From CBFHMJ01 sp965656875 (GTDB lineage: Bacteria; Pseudomonadota; Gammaproteobacteria; Enterobacterales; Alteromonadaceae), in NCBI GenBank assembly GCA_965656875.1, contig CBFHMJ010000003.1, forward strand, positions 1 through 64,000: DNA of 64,000 bases. The letters run 5' to 3'. Made by a program: the position numbers and the translations under genes. Position 1 is the first letter of the stretch. Every line of letters begins with the position of its first letter. Below, piece by piece: positions 33,460-42,663 of the stretch. The notes below the pieces were generated by a model. It made no database searches. It saw only the letters and a program-made list of their open reading frames with translations, and had not been told where the DNA came from.

Positions 33460-34752
33460 GTGATAGATAAGTTTAGTAAGTTCATCATTGCACCCTATCT
33501 GACAGTCATGATCTTCATGATCTTCTTTCAGATGGTGCTCATCGGTGTGTTAGGGGATGTTTTTCTTTACATCGACGAACTACTACTGGTTTCCGCGTTA
33601 TTATTGATATTTATTCCGGCGGTCAAAGATAAGTCCTTTGTTGTGCTTACTCTTTGGATCGTCGTTATATTCATACTGTTTCATTTATTGTCATTTCATT
33701 CATGGGCTTATCGTAGCCTGGTGACAATAGTGATGCAGAATCTGATACATTTTAAAGCCTTCATTTTTTTCCTCTTACTTTATAACTACAGACAATACAT
33801 TAATGTCGTTGCTATTGTTCACTGGTTTCTGGGATTAACGATTTTAGGTGTTATTGCCAATCTGGTTATTGGTATTCCTTTTATCAATGCATTAGATGCT
33901 GAAATCCAATTCAGAAACAATATGTTAAGACCCGTGGGTATTCAGGCAAGTACAGGTAACCTCGGTATTACACTCGCGTTTCTATACCTGTTCTATCTGT
34001 TTAGGTTCCATGATTATGTGAACTATCGCAGGATATTGTTTTATACCGTTATTTTCTCACTCATGTTCCTGGTCTCATCGGTAAGAACGCCATTTGTCGC
34101 ATTGCTGTTAGCATTCTTGTTTATCTTCGGGTTATCACTTAAGCGAATGATAGTAGGGGCTGTCATAGCGGCAGTTATAGCACCGATATTTCTGACAGAA
34201 TATATGTATGAAATGTTCCTGTTGACGGTAGATGATCTCGATACGTTCGATGATCCTGAGGCCTCAGAGTACATTCGCGGCTTGATGATTTATTTCTCAT
34301 TTGTGATCGCTGAAAGTTATTTTCCTTTTGGAACCGGTGCAGCGTCATTCGGTACATTTTTATCTGACAATAGTCCTGTTTATCAGGAGCTGGGTATCTC
34401 AACACTCTATTTCTTCCAGGAAAAAACCGGAATTTATGACAGTAACCTGGCGAGTTTGCTAGGTGAATTTGGTGTTTTGGGGATTAGCCTGTTCTTGTTT
34501 ATATATTATCGAATATTAAGACTGACCTTTGAAAAAGGGGTGCCATTAGCATTTGTATTTACCTTTGGTGTTATGGTTTGGTTTTATTCTGCGGTAGCCC
34601 CGATTTTTGTAGGTTCTTATCCCGCGTTGTTGGTGGGACTGGTTTTGGTAGCAGTTATATCGCAAACAGAAAAAAATGCGGCGAAGCAGGCGCGGTTGGA
34701 TAATGTACAGCAACAGACTGGCGAAGAAGAAGATCAAAAGGCCAGTACCTGA
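33460..34752 (+). CDS. wzy: O-antigen/capsule polymerase (Wzy-like)
   Basis: A 430-residue membrane protein with about eleven predicted helices and a large periplasmic loop in its later half (about residues 250-330), the usual plan of Wzy/WaaL-family proteins. An SSVRTPFVALLLAFLFIF segment resembles the Wzy_C motif with its conserved Arg. It starts with GTG, overlaps the flippase gene by one base and follows wzz, supporting a Wzx/Wzy pathway. A ligase role is less likely from context. Confidence 0.7.
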   Translation: MIDKFSKFIIAPYLTVMIFMIFFQMVLIGVLGDVFLYIDELLLVSALLLIFIPAVKDKSFVVLTLWIVVIFILFHLLSFHSWAYRSLVTIVMQNLIHFKAFIFFLLLYNYRQYINVVAIVHWFLGLTILGVIANLVIGIPFINALDAEIQFRNNMLRPVGIQASTGNLGITLAFLYLFYLFRFHDYVNYRRILFYTVIFSLMFLVSSVRTPFVALLLAFLFIFGLSLKRMIVGAVIAAVIAPIFLTEYMYEMFLLTVDDLDTFDDPEASEYIRGLMIYFSFVIAESYFPFGTGAASFGTFLSDNSPVYQELGISTLYFFQEKTGIYDSNLASLLGEFGVLGISLFLFIYYRILRLTFEKGVPLAFVFTFGVMVWFYSAVAPIFVGSYPALLVGLVLVAVISQTEKNAAKQARLDNVQQQTGEEEDQKAST

Positions 34753-36083
34753 TGAGTCTATTTCAACGTTTGCTATCACTAAAGTCGTATTTAGTGGTAC
34801 TGGTTTTTACAATGACCAGTCATTTACTTGGATTTGGTCGTGAAGTCGCTATTGCTTATAACTTTGGTACTTCATCTATCTCAGATGGTTTACTGGCTGG
34901 ATTAGCGCCGCTGGTTTTTTATCTGAGCGTGTTTGGCACCGCTTATGCCAATGCCGTCATGTCTCGATTAAAGGACGTAAAGGATAACGACCAGCTAGTT
35001 GCAGATACATTCCTGCCAGTGTTGCTATGCGCCATTGTTGCCGGTATGTCTTTTGCGCTGTTTGATAAACAGATTGTTGGCGTTTTTGCTCCCGGATTAG
35101 GTGGTGAAGGTAAGCTACTGGCTGAGCAGTTGGTATTCTGGTCCGCGATAGGTGCCGGAGCAGTTTCAATATCTGCCTGGTTAAAAGGACTTCAGCATTT
35201 AAGACATAAATTCTCCAGAGTATCGGCTGCCGATCTGATGCCAAATATTGGGGCGTTAGCCGGGCTTATTGTCTTCTACCAGTGGTTTGGTGTAGAAGGG
35301 TTGGCGATGAGTATTATTGCCGGTTATTTATTGCAACTCATGCTGAGTTATCGCAATGATCTGGTGAATTTTTCTTTGTTGTCTCCAGCCAGGCTTCGAA
35401 CTGACGAACTTAAAACCATCTACAAAAATACTATGTGGGCCACGTTTGGTTATTCAGTGGTTTATGTTGATCTATTCATTGACCGTTATTTTGCCTCCAG
35501 TCTTGAAGAAGGCAGTATTACCATTCTTAATTTCGCTTATAAGGTCATGTCGTTGCCACTGTATACCGCTATCATTGCTGTTATAACAGTAACTTATCCA
35601 AAAATGATTCAAGCCAGGGAAGATAAAGAAAGATTCGGAAGGATGGTCAAACTGGTTTCATTGGTCATTGGTGGATTTGCTGCGTTAGTCAGTGTCATCA
35701 TGATTGTACTTGATGAGTTTATTATCTCTTTGCTGTTTGAATATGGTGCATTCAATGCCAGCGATGTTACCGCTACGGCTGAGCTCTTACAGATTTTCTC
35801 AATGGGGCTAATGGGACATGCGTTTGTTGTTTACCTGGTGCGTTTGTGGTTCTCCCTAGAGCTATTTAAAGTGCCGGTTATTGGCGGCGTATGTGCCGCG
35901 ATTGTGAATATTGTACTCGACTATATGCTGGTTGATAGTTATGGCGCTAAGGGATTGGCCGCAGCGACGACAATAGCTGCTTATGTGAATTGTTCGATGA
36001 TGGCGCTTGTGGGCTACTTTCTTTATCAGCGTAAAACTAAGAAAGATGCATTGGCTGACAGTGAGCGATTAGCCGGTCATTAA
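34752..36083 (+). CDS. MurJ/MviN-family lipid-linked oligosaccharide flippase
   Basis: A 443-residue protein with about 12-14 membrane helices. The GFGREVAIAYNFG start, the FAPG motif after the third helix and the conserved ISAWLKGLQ segment place it in the MOP/MurJ family rather than the usual Wzx branch. It is shorter than typical MurJ (about 510). At the end of the polysaccharide operon it would translocate the undecaprenyl-linked repeat unit. The essential MurJ gene is presumably elsewhere. Confidence 0.8.
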   Translation: MSLFQRLLSLKSYLVVLVFTMTSHLLGFGREVAIAYNFGTSSISDGLLAGLAPLVFYLSVFGTAYANAVMSRLKDVKDNDQLVADTFLPVLLCAIVAGMSFALFDKQIVGVFAPGLGGEGKLLAEQLVFWSAIGAGAVSISAWLKGLQHLRHKFSRVSAADLMPNIGALAGLIVFYQWFGVEGLAMSIIAGYLLQLMLSYRNDLVNFSLLSPARLRTDELKTIYKNTMWATFGYSVVYVDLFIDRYFASSLEEGSITILNFAYKVMSLPLYTAIIAVITVTYPKMIQAREDKERFGRMVKLVSLVIGGFAALVSVIMIVLDEFIISLLFEYGAFNASDVTATAELLQIFSMGLMGHAFVVYLVRLWFSLELFKVPVIGGVCAAIVNIVLDYMLVDSYGAKGLAAATTIAAYVNCSMMALVGYFLYQRKTKKDALADSERLAGH

Positions 36084-36105
36084 GTGAATAAAGAAATTAA
36101 TTGAT

Positions 36106-36136
36106 AAAAAAACGGAGGCCTGCACCTCCGTTTTTT
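36106..36136. terminator. Bidirectional rho-independent terminator
   Basis: AAAAAACGGAGG and CCTCCGTTTTTT form a perfect 12-pair stem around a six-base loop. It lies between the convergent flippase gene and lipA, and the A and T tracts make it active on both strands. Confidence 0.92.
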
Positions 36137-36170
36137 ATGTGTATCCGATTGTTAGCAACTATTCGGTTTA

Positions 36171-37151
36171 TCAGACTTCTTTAATGCCTGAAACTTCACC
36201 GCCAGCGGCTTGTAAGTCAGCATGATAGGACGAGCGAACAAATGGCCCACAAGCGGCGTTGTCAAAGCCCATATCATCAGCAACGGTCTTAAGCTCTGAG
36301 AACTCCTGAGGCGTGACATAACGTTCTACCGCAAGGTGATGCTTACTGGGTTGTAGATATTGACCTACGGTTAGCATATCGACGTTATGAGCGCGTAAAT
36401 CTTTCATAACTTCAATAATATCTTCGTTAGTTTCACCCAGACCAACCATCAGACCTGATTTAGTTGGGACGTCAGGGTGACGCTCTTTAAATTTCTTCAG
36501 TAGATCCAATGACCACTGGTAATTTGCTCCCGGACGCGCCTTCGTATACAAGTCAGGTGCTGTTTCCAGGTTGTGGTTAAATACGTCTGGTGGATTTTTT
36601 TCCAGAATATCTAATGCGCGATCCATACGGCCTTTGAAATCAGGCACCAGGATCTCGATTCTGGTATTTGGACTGTGTTTACGAATTTCACGAATACAAT
36701 CTGCATAATGCTGAGCGCCGCCATCACGAAGGTCATCACGGTCAACGGATGTGATCACAACGTATTTCAGGTTCATGTCTTTGATGGTCAGTGCCAACTT
36801 TTCTGGTTCTTCCGCTTCAGGTGGTAGCGGTTTACCGTGTGCCACATCACAGAATGGGCAACGGCGTGTGCAGATTGCACCCAGAATCATAAAGGTCGCT
36901 GTACCATGATTAAAGCATTCTGGCAGGTTAGGGCAGGCTGCTTCTTCACAAACAGAATGAAGGCCGTGTTTACGCAGTTTACTTTTGATTTCGTTAATCT
37001 TGTCATTAGACTTTGGCAGCCTGATCTTAAGCCAGTCAGGCTTGCGCAACATATCTTCCTTTTCTGTAGGCACAACTTTGATAGGGATTAGTGACATTTT
37101 TTCGGCGTCACGCAATTTAACGCCGGGCTGCATTCTTGAAGATTTAGTCAT
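36171..37151 (-). CDS. lipA: Lipoyl synthase
   Basis: A 326-residue radical-SAM enzyme that inserts two sulfurs into protein-bound octanoyl groups to make lipoate. Both iron-sulfur cluster sites are intact: the auxiliary C-x4-C-x5-C ([12 protein letters not shown]) and the radical-[11 protein letters not shown]. The length matches E. coli LipA (321). Its start overlaps the lipB end by eight bases, so the two are translated together. Confidence 0.98.
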   Translation of the reverse strand: MTKSSRMQPGVKLRDAEKMSLIPIKVVPTEKEDMLRKPDWLKIRLPKSNDKINEIKSKLRKHGLHSVCEEAACPNLPECFNHGTATFMILGAICTRRCPFCDVAHGKPLPPEAEEPEKLALTIKDMNLKYVVITSVDRDDLRDGGAQHYADCIREIRKHSPNTRIEILVPDFKGRMDRALDILEKNPPDVFNHNLETAPDLYTKARPGANYQWSLDLLKKFKERHPDVPTKSGLMVGLGETNEDIIEVMKDLRAHNVDMLTVGQYLQPSKHHLAVERYVTPQEFSELKTVADDMGFDNAACGPFVRSSYHADLQAAGGEVSGIKEV

Positions 37152-37794
37152 TTGGTAATCCTGAAAGATACGTCAGTTCATCTGCATTCAATGCGGATGA
37201 TAAGAATTTGATCAGTAATTCCTGGTAAGTATTTATATCCTGTGGCCCGCCCAGGTTTGATGCCTGAACCATTTGTAATCCGGCATAACCACACGGGTTT
37301 ATACGTAGAAATGGTTCCATGTCCATATTGATATTGAGTGATAAGCCGTGGAAAGTGCATCCTTTTCTGACCCGCAAACCGAGGGAAGCAACTTTATTTC
37401 CATCAACATAAACGCCAGGTGCGCACGGGTCTGCTTTGGCAGAAACTCCAAATTCAGCCAGGGTTGCGATAATGGCATTTTCAATATCAGTGACCAGTTC
37501 TCGCACACCTTTTTTATTTTTTTTCAGATCAATTAGAAGGTAGCAAACCAGTTGCCCCGGACCGTGATAAGTCACTTGTCCACCTCTGTCGACTTTAACG
37601 ACAGGGATATCTCCGGTAGCAAGCAAGTGTTCTTCTTTTCCAGCCTGTCCCTGTGTAAAAACCGGATTGTGTTCTACAAACCACAATTCATCCGTCGTTG
37701 ATTCATCACGGGTGTCTGTAAAATGCTGCATGGATTGCCAGACTGGCACGTAATCGTAACGACCTAACTGGCGAATATTGAGTGATTTAGTCAA
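37144..37794 (-). CDS. lipB: Octanoyl-[ACP]:protein octanoyltransferase
   Basis: A 216-residue acyltransferase that moves octanoate from acyl carrier protein to lipoyl domains. The catalytic pair is intact: Lys134 in GNKVASLG and Cys168 in NPCGYAG, nearly the same numbers as in E. coli. The [16 protein letters not shown] block is the family signature. It lies between ybeD and lipA as in other gammaproteobacteria. Confidence 0.97.
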   Translation of the reverse strand: MTKSLNIRQLGRYDYVPVWQSMQHFTDTRDESTTDELWFVEHNPVFTQGQAGKEEHLLATGDIPVVKVDRGGQVTYHGPGQLVCYLLIDLKKNKKGVRELVTDIENAIIATLAEFGVSAKADPCAPGVYVDGNKVASLGLRVRKGCTFHGLSLNINMDMEPFLRINPCGYAGLQMVQASNLGGPQDINTYQELLIKFLSSALNADELTYLSGLPND

Positions 37795-37812
37795 AGGGAG
37801 GCTCTCAATTAA

Positions 37813-38091
37813 TTAAAGAACGTATTTAACAATATCGATTGCGCCGAGTTCGGTATACAGCTGCTCGATATGTTCTTTGCTGGTAACGGTTACAACTACC
37901 GTAACTGAGTGATAAGTGCCTTTGGTACTCGGCTTAATTTTAGGTGAGTAATCACCCGGTGCGAGTTTTTGTAGAACTTCATTGATTTTAATGGGTAAAT
38001 CGTCTTGAGCTAACCCCATGATTTTAAAGGTAAACGGACATGGGAATTCGAGGTATTCATCAAACTTGGTATTTTTAACCACACGATTCAT
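37813..38091 (-). CDS. ybeD: YbeD/DUF493 family protein
   Basis: A 92-residue protein with an ACT-like alpha/beta pattern ([11 protein letters not shown] at the start, [17 protein letters not shown] in the centre, and ALYTELG-like C-terminal helix). This is the DUF493 family, of unknown biochemical function, usually found upstream of lipB. A TAAAAGG site precedes the ATG. Confidence 0.93.
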   Translation of the reverse strand: MNRVVKNTKFDEYLEFPCPFTFKIMGLAQDDLPIKINEVLQKLAPGDYSPKIKPSTKGTYHSVTVVVTVTSKEHIEQLYTELGAIDIVKYVL

Positions 38092-38186
38092 TTACATGAG
38101 CCTTTTAGTGACGCCAGGTTATCTGGCGAGCGGGGGAAATTATGACGCGAATTATAGAAAATACGGGGGTAGTGGGGCAAGTTTTC

Positions 38187-38228
38187 TGTGTTTACGCCGA
38201 TTGAGGTAATTCGCTCAGCGTAAACACA
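38187..38228. repeat. Long inverted repeat between dacA and ybeD
   Basis: TGTGTTTACGC and GCGTAAACACA form a perfect 11-pair stem. The 20-base spacer can extend it by TGAG/CTCA. There is no T tract on either side, so it is not a standard terminator. It could be an RNA structure in the dacA-ybeD message or a protein-binding palindrome. Confidence 0.7.
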
Positions 38229-38241
38229 AATTGATAGTCGC

Positions 38242-39414
38242 TTAACCGCTAAACTTCTGAGAGATATAGTCCATGAAGCGGGAGAATACGCCGCCCTCAT
38301 TAATCGACTGCAATGCAACCAGTGGATAAGTTGCAACTTCTTCATCGCCCAGTTTCAAATTAACTGTTCCTACGACTTCGCCTTTTTCCAGTGGCGCTTC
38401 TAACTTCTTATCCAGTTTGAAGCTTGCTTCCAGGTTTTTACGTTGACCGCGAGGAATGGTAATTGGTGTACTTTCAAGGATGCCAAGGTTAACTTCTTCT
38501 TTGTCACCCATCCAGATGCGTTGTGTTGCGAATACTTCACCCGCTTTATACGGTGTGATGGTTTCAAAGAAGCGGAATCCGTAGTTTAAAAGTTTTTTAC
38601 TTTCTACTTTTCTTGCTCGTTCGCTGTCAGTACCCATTACAACGGCCACCAGACGCATATCACCTTTAGTAGCTGATGAAACAAGGCTGTAACCTGCAGC
38701 TGAGTGATGGCCTGTTTTAATGCCATCGACATTCATGCTTTTATCCCACAGCAACCCATTTCGGTTGTACTGTTTAATACCATTGAAGGTAAACGACTTT
38801 TCCGCATAAATGGAATATTCTTCCGGCACGTCATTGATGAGTGCAACGGCCAGCGTTGCCATGTCTCGTGGTGTGGTGTAATGGTCCGCATCGGATAAAC
38901 CATGAGAGTTCACGAAATGCGATCCCATCATGCCCAGTCGTTCAGCATGGGCATTCATCATATCTGCAAATGCATCTTCAGCACCGGCAATATGTTCTGC
39001 CATTGCGACACAGGCATCGTTACCTGACTGAACGATGATGCCGCGATTAAGATCTGAAACGCTGATTTGTTTACCGACTTCAATAAACATTTTTGACGAT
39101 TCAGGAAAATTCTTAGCCCAGGCATTTTCACTGATGGTAACCATGTCATCAGGACTGATATTACCTGATTCGATTTCTGTACCAATGATGTAACTGGTCA
39201 TCATTTTGGTCAGACTCGCCGGTTCAAGTTGAATATCTGCATTAGATTCTGCGATAACTTTGCCAGTAGTAAAGTCGATTAACAGATGACCTTTGGCGTT
39301 TACCTGAGGAGGCGACGGAATGATAACTTTTGCGGATAGTGAAAAAGAGGTAAGTCCAATAACTACGCAAGTGGTAATTGATTTTAAGGTTTTTTTAAAT
39401 TGAATCATCTTCAA
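38242..39414 (-). CDS. dacA: D-alanyl-D-alanine carboxypeptidase (PBP5/6 type)
   Basis: A 390-residue periplasmic enzyme that trims the terminal D-Ala from peptidoglycan pentapeptides. A signal peptide (about residues 1-28, ending SLSA) is followed by the catalytic motifs SLTK (Ser67, Lys70), SGN (130-132) and KTG (233-235). A beta-rich domain and a C-terminal amphipathic helix (RFMDYISQKFSG) for membrane attachment complete the PBP5 plan. Confidence 0.96.
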   Translation of the reverse strand: MKMIQFKKTLKSITTCVVIGLTSFSLSAKVIIPSPPQVNAKGHLLIDFTTGKVIAESNADIQLEPASLTKMMTSYIIGTEIESGNISPDDMVTISENAWAKNFPESSKMFIEVGKQISVSDLNRGIIVQSGNDACVAMAEHIAGAEDAFADMMNAHAERLGMMGSHFVNSHGLSDADHYTTPRDMATLAVALINDVPEEYSIYAEKSFTFNGIKQYNRNGLLWDKSMNVDGIKTGHHSAAGYSLVSSATKGDMRLVAVVMGTDSERARKVESKKLLNYGFRFFETITPYKAGEVFATQRIWMGDKEEVNLGILESTPITIPRGQRKNLEASFKLDKKLEAPLEKGEVVGTVNLKLGDEEVATYPLVALQSINEGGVFSRFMDYISQKFSG

Positions 39415-39540
39415 GAATTTAGTTCTGTTTGATTTTACCGTTAGACGGAGAGCGCCGCGATATTATGAGTCAGCCAGTCAGGGATGTAAAGGCAAGCTCC
39501 CCGGTAGTCTGTGCGCTGCAACCCCATGAGGTACATTAAT

Positions 39541-40446
39541 TTATTTAGCCAGGAATTTAATAAACGATTGTTCATAACCTGACTGCCGTAGTTGTAGATT
39601 CATTGTTCTGGCATCCTTCCGTTCTTCAAAAGGCCCGATCAGTAATTTAAAGACCTGATCATAAATGATACGAGTATCTACATTGTAGAGCAGTTTGATT
39701 ACTCGAGACTTTTCTAACAGTTTTAATTTATCTTCTCCGGCCAACACTTGAACATAAAATCCTTTTTCATCTGTTGAGGGAGTTGGATCGTCTGCAATGG
39801 TTTCTGTTGGCAGGGCTTCTGTGACTGACTCAGCGACTACCTCTGTCATGGTAGAAGCGTTGTTAGTATCAGTCGTTGATACAGGAATCAATTCCGGTGA
39901 CAGCACCGGTTTATTGAGTGACTCCTGCGTGACTACTTCCAGTTTGATTGGTGCTGTTCCAGTACTGGTCAGCCCAATTTTATAAGCGGCAGAATAAGAA
40001 AGATCAAGAATACGGCCATGATGAAAAGGCCCACGGTCATTTACTCGAACCACGACAGTTTTGCCGTTGTCCAGATTGGTAACTTTGACATAACTCGGCA
40101 ATGGGAGTGTTTTATGGGCGGCTGACATGGCAAACATGTCATAAATTTCACCATTCGATGTGAGATGACCATGAAATTTACTACCGTACCAGGATGCGAT
40201 TCCTTGTTCTGTGAAGTTAAATGCCTGCTTCATGGGTACATATCGTTTGCCAAATACCACATATGGGGAGTTGCCCCGCTTTCCTGGTTGTTCCCCAGTT
40301 GGAATTGCGTCATTCAATTCATACTGAGTTGGCTTTCGAGTGGGCGCATAGTCTTGAGAGACATGATAGCGTCCTGGTGTTCCACAAGATGAGAGCAGGC
40401 TTGTCGCCAGGATCATCAAGCCAACAGAATATGTGTGTTTATACAT
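39541..40446 (-). CDS. rlpA: RlpA septal-ring lipoprotein with SPOR domain
   Basis: A 301-residue lipoprotein (start at 40446; another ATG at 40470 would lengthen the signal peptide by eight). The lipobox is LLSSC (Cys21). The double-psi beta-barrel domain (GIASWYGSKFHGHLTSNGE and VRVNDRGPFHHGRILDLSY) holds the lytic-transglycosylase Glu/His/Asp residues, and the C-terminal SPOR domain (FYVQVLAG to the end) binds denuded glycan strands. The enzyme likely cleaves naked glycans during division. It starts 13 bases after mltB ends. Confidence 0.92.
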   Translation of the reverse strand: MYKHTYSVGLMILATSLLSSCGTPGRYHVSQDYAPTRKPTQYELNDAIPTGEQPGKRGNSPYVVFGKRYVPMKQAFNFTEQGIASWYGSKFHGHLTSNGEIYDMFAMSAAHKTLPLPSYVKVTNLDNGKTVVVRVNDRGPFHHGRILDLSYSAAYKIGLTSTGTAPIKLEVVTQESLNKPVLSPELIPVSTTDTNNASTMTEVVAESVTEALPTETIADDPTPSTDEKGFYVQVLAGEDKLKLLEKSRVIKLLYNVDTRIIYDQVFKLLIGPFEERKDARTMNLQLRQSGYEQSFIKFLAK

Positions 40447-40459
40447 ACTCTGAAGGACG

Positions 40460-41524
40460 TTAGTCGGCATGTTGCTGACCTGAAGCAACAACAGCATTCG
40501 ATGCGGTTAATTTCGTTTTCTGTTGTTTGATTTTTTCACTCAACTGAAAGACGGCCATGGCATAAAGCGGGCTGTGATTGTAGCGAGTAATCACATAAAA
40601 GTTGTGCAAACCGACCCAGTACTCCTGATGGTCCGGTTGCTCGAACTGATAGATTTTCGCTTTTTGTGTCAGCGATAAATCAGCTTTCACGCGAATACCT
40701 TGCTGAACAAGTTCTGCAAGCGTTTTCTTCGGTTTGAGTGATTTTGAAATGAGTTCTGCCTTGGGAGTAATACCTTCAGCAACGGGGACTGCCACTGGTT
40801 CACCCATCTTCCACTTATGTTTGGCAAAGTAATTTGCCACACTGCCTATCGCATCTACTGGATTATTTACGATGTCTCGAACGTTATCGCCGTCAAAGTC
40901 AACGGCATATGCCTGATAACTGGATGCGATAAATTGTCCCCAGCCCATTGCACCAGCGTAAGAGCCTTGCGTTTCGGTCAATGGTAAGTTGCCATCATGC
41001 ACCAGTTTCAAATAGTGGCCTAATTCGCTCTGGAAGAACTTACTGCGATCACGTTTGGCAGAAGGATAGTGAAATGATAAAGAATACAGGGTATCAAGTA
41101 CCGGGTAGGTGCCTTTGCGTTCACCGTAAAACGACTCGACACCGAGAATAGCAACAATGATTTCTGCCGGAACATTAAACTGTTTTTCGGCTTTTGCCAG
41201 AACATCCTGATATTTCAGCCAGAATTCGGCACCGCGTTCGATACGGGACTGTTTGATGAAAATTGGATAATACTGGTGCCAGGGTTTTGCTTCCCAGGGC
41301 CGCTGAATTTTTTCGATAACTGTATCATTCAAGCTGGCTTGCTCAAGGGCTGCCAGAATATCGCTTTTTGTCAGTTTGTGTTTCTTAGCGGTTTGTTCAA
41401 CAAATGCTTGCTGTTTTTCATTAAGTGTATCTGTTGCAGCACTATTTGCTATTGCCGAACTTGTTGTTAATGCCAGCGCAACTCCGATAGCTGCAATGTG
41501 ATTTTTTTTATACTGCAAAATCAT
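40460..41524 (-). CDS. mltB: Membrane-bound lytic transglycosylase B family
   Basis: A 354-residue peptidoglycan lytic transglycosylase. The catalytic glutamate is Glu130 in ILGVESFYG, followed by YPVLDTLYSLSFHYP and SYAGAMGWGQFIASSYQAYAVDFDGD (the substrate-groove motif). The signal peptide ends SAIA-NS and the sequence has no cysteine, so it is predicted to be soluble and periplasmic, unlike the E. coli MltB lipoprotein. It sits between rodA and rlpA. Confidence 0.95.
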   Translation of the reverse strand: MILQYKKNHIAAIGVALALTTSSAIANSAATDTLNEKQQAFVEQTAKKHKLTKSDILAALEQASLNDTVIEKIQRPWEAKPWHQYYPIFIKQSRIERGAEFWLKYQDVLAKAEKQFNVPAEIIVAILGVESFYGERKGTYPVLDTLYSLSFHYPSAKRDRSKFFQSELGHYLKLVHDGNLPLTETQGSYAGAMGWGQFIASSYQAYAVDFDGDNVRDIVNNPVDAIGSVANYFAKHKWKMGEPVAVPVAEGITPKAELISKSLKPKKTLAELVQQGIRVKADLSLTQKAKIYQFEQPDHQEYWVGLHNFYVITRYNHSPLYAMAVFQLSEKIKQQKTKLTASNAVVASGQQHAD

Positions 41525-41547
41525 AAGTATTCCTGAATGCGGATATT

Positions 41548-42663
41548 TTACTGGGCGAGCAGGCGTTTGTGAGAACCAACGGACATTAAAATGCCAAAAC
41601 CTGCCATGAGCGTCACCATGGACGTTCCGCCGTAACTGATCAATGGCAAAGGTACACCAACGACTGGCAACAAGCCGGATACCATGCCGATATTAACGAA
41701 TACATAAACGAAGAAGGTTAGTGTGATACTTCCTGCCAGCACTTTGGCATAAATTTCCTGTGCATTACTGGCGATATAGAGGCCTCGACCAACAATGAAC
41801 AAATAGATACCCAGTAAAGCCAGTACGCCTAACAGACCAAATTCTTCACTGAATACTGCAAAGATAAAGTCGGTGTGACGTTCAGGAAGAAATTCCAGTT
41901 GTGACTGTGTGCCACTCAACCAGCCTTTTCCTTCAACACCACCAGAACCGATAGCAATTTTTGACTGAATGATATGGTAGCCAGAACCCAGTGGATCGCT
42001 TTCCGGGTCCAGGAAGGTCAAAACGCGTTGCTTCTGATAGTCGTGCATCAGAAAGATCCAGAGTATGGGCGCAAAAATAGATCCGGCTATACCGAGTGCA
42101 AATATCAGACGCCAGCTCATACCAGCGAGAAAGATAACGAAGAATCCCGACGAAGCAACCAGTAGAGAGGTTCCCAGGTCTGGTTGTTTAGCGATGAGTA
42201 ATGTTGGAATGATAACCAGAATAAAACCGCCAATAACATGTTTAAACGTGGGGGGCAGGTTATATCGGGCAATATACCAGGCGATCATCATCGGTACTGC
42301 CAGCTTCATGATCTCTGAAGGCTGGAATTTAATGAAACCAAGGTCGAGCCAGCGTTGAGCACCTTTTCCGACGTGGCCGATTAAAAGAACAGCGACCAAC
42401 AGACCGAGCCCTAACAGGAAGATAGGTAAGGTCCAGCGGCGATATAAACCAGGCGACAACTGGGCCAGTGCCAGCATGACGAATAACGCAACACCCAGGC
42501 GAATGGCTTGACGGATCACTAAATCCAAATCTTTGCCGCCCGCACTGTACAACACCGCAACGCCCATAAGCATCAGTGCAAGTAAACCGGTCAGCAGGGG
42601 TAAATCCAGATTGAGTTTTGACCAGATAGACCGATTATTTCTCTCATTATTGGTGGCTTGCAT
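41548..42663 (-). CDS. rodA: Rod-shape peptidoglycan polymerase RodA
   Basis: A 371-residue SEDS glycosyltransferase with about ten membrane helices that polymerises lipid II during cell elongation. The ATG at 42663 is chosen because GGGG lies seven bases upstream; the upstream ATG at 42669 is also possible. It overlaps the end of mrdA. The motifs [16 protein letters not shown] and [13 protein letters not shown] are diagnostic, and the length equals E. coli RodA. Its partner is the transpeptidase encoded just upstream. Confidence 0.96.
   Translation of the reverse strand: MQATNNERNNRSIWSKLNLDLPLLTGLLALMLMGVAVLYSAGGKDLDLVIRQAIRLGVALFVMLALAQLSPGLYRRWTLPIFLLGLGLLVAVLLIGHVGKGAQRWLDLGFIKFQPSEIMKLAVPMMIAWYIARYNLPPTFKHVIGGFILVIIPTLLIAKQPDLGTSLLVASSGFFVIFLAGMSWRLIFALGIAGSIFAPILWIFLMHDYQKQRVLTFLDPESDPLGSGYHIIQSKIAIGSGGVEGKGWLSGTQSQLEFLPERHTDFIFAVFSEEFGLLGVLALLGIYLFIVGRGLYIASNAQEIYAKVLAGSITLTFFVYVFVNIGMVSGLLPVVGVPLPLISYGGTSMVTLMAGFGILMSVGSHKRLLAQ

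Noticed and set aside
33460..34752. Assigning the polymerase-like protein as the O-antigen ligase WaaL
   Set aside because: It sits between wzz and a flippase gene, which favours Wzy. The families cannot be separated by eye, so the weaker Wzy-like call was kept.
38112..38128. Short hairpin CGCCAG/CTGGCG just upstream of ybeD as a terminator
   Set aside because: There is no T tract on the minus strand and it lies only about 20 bases before the ybeD start; it may be chance.
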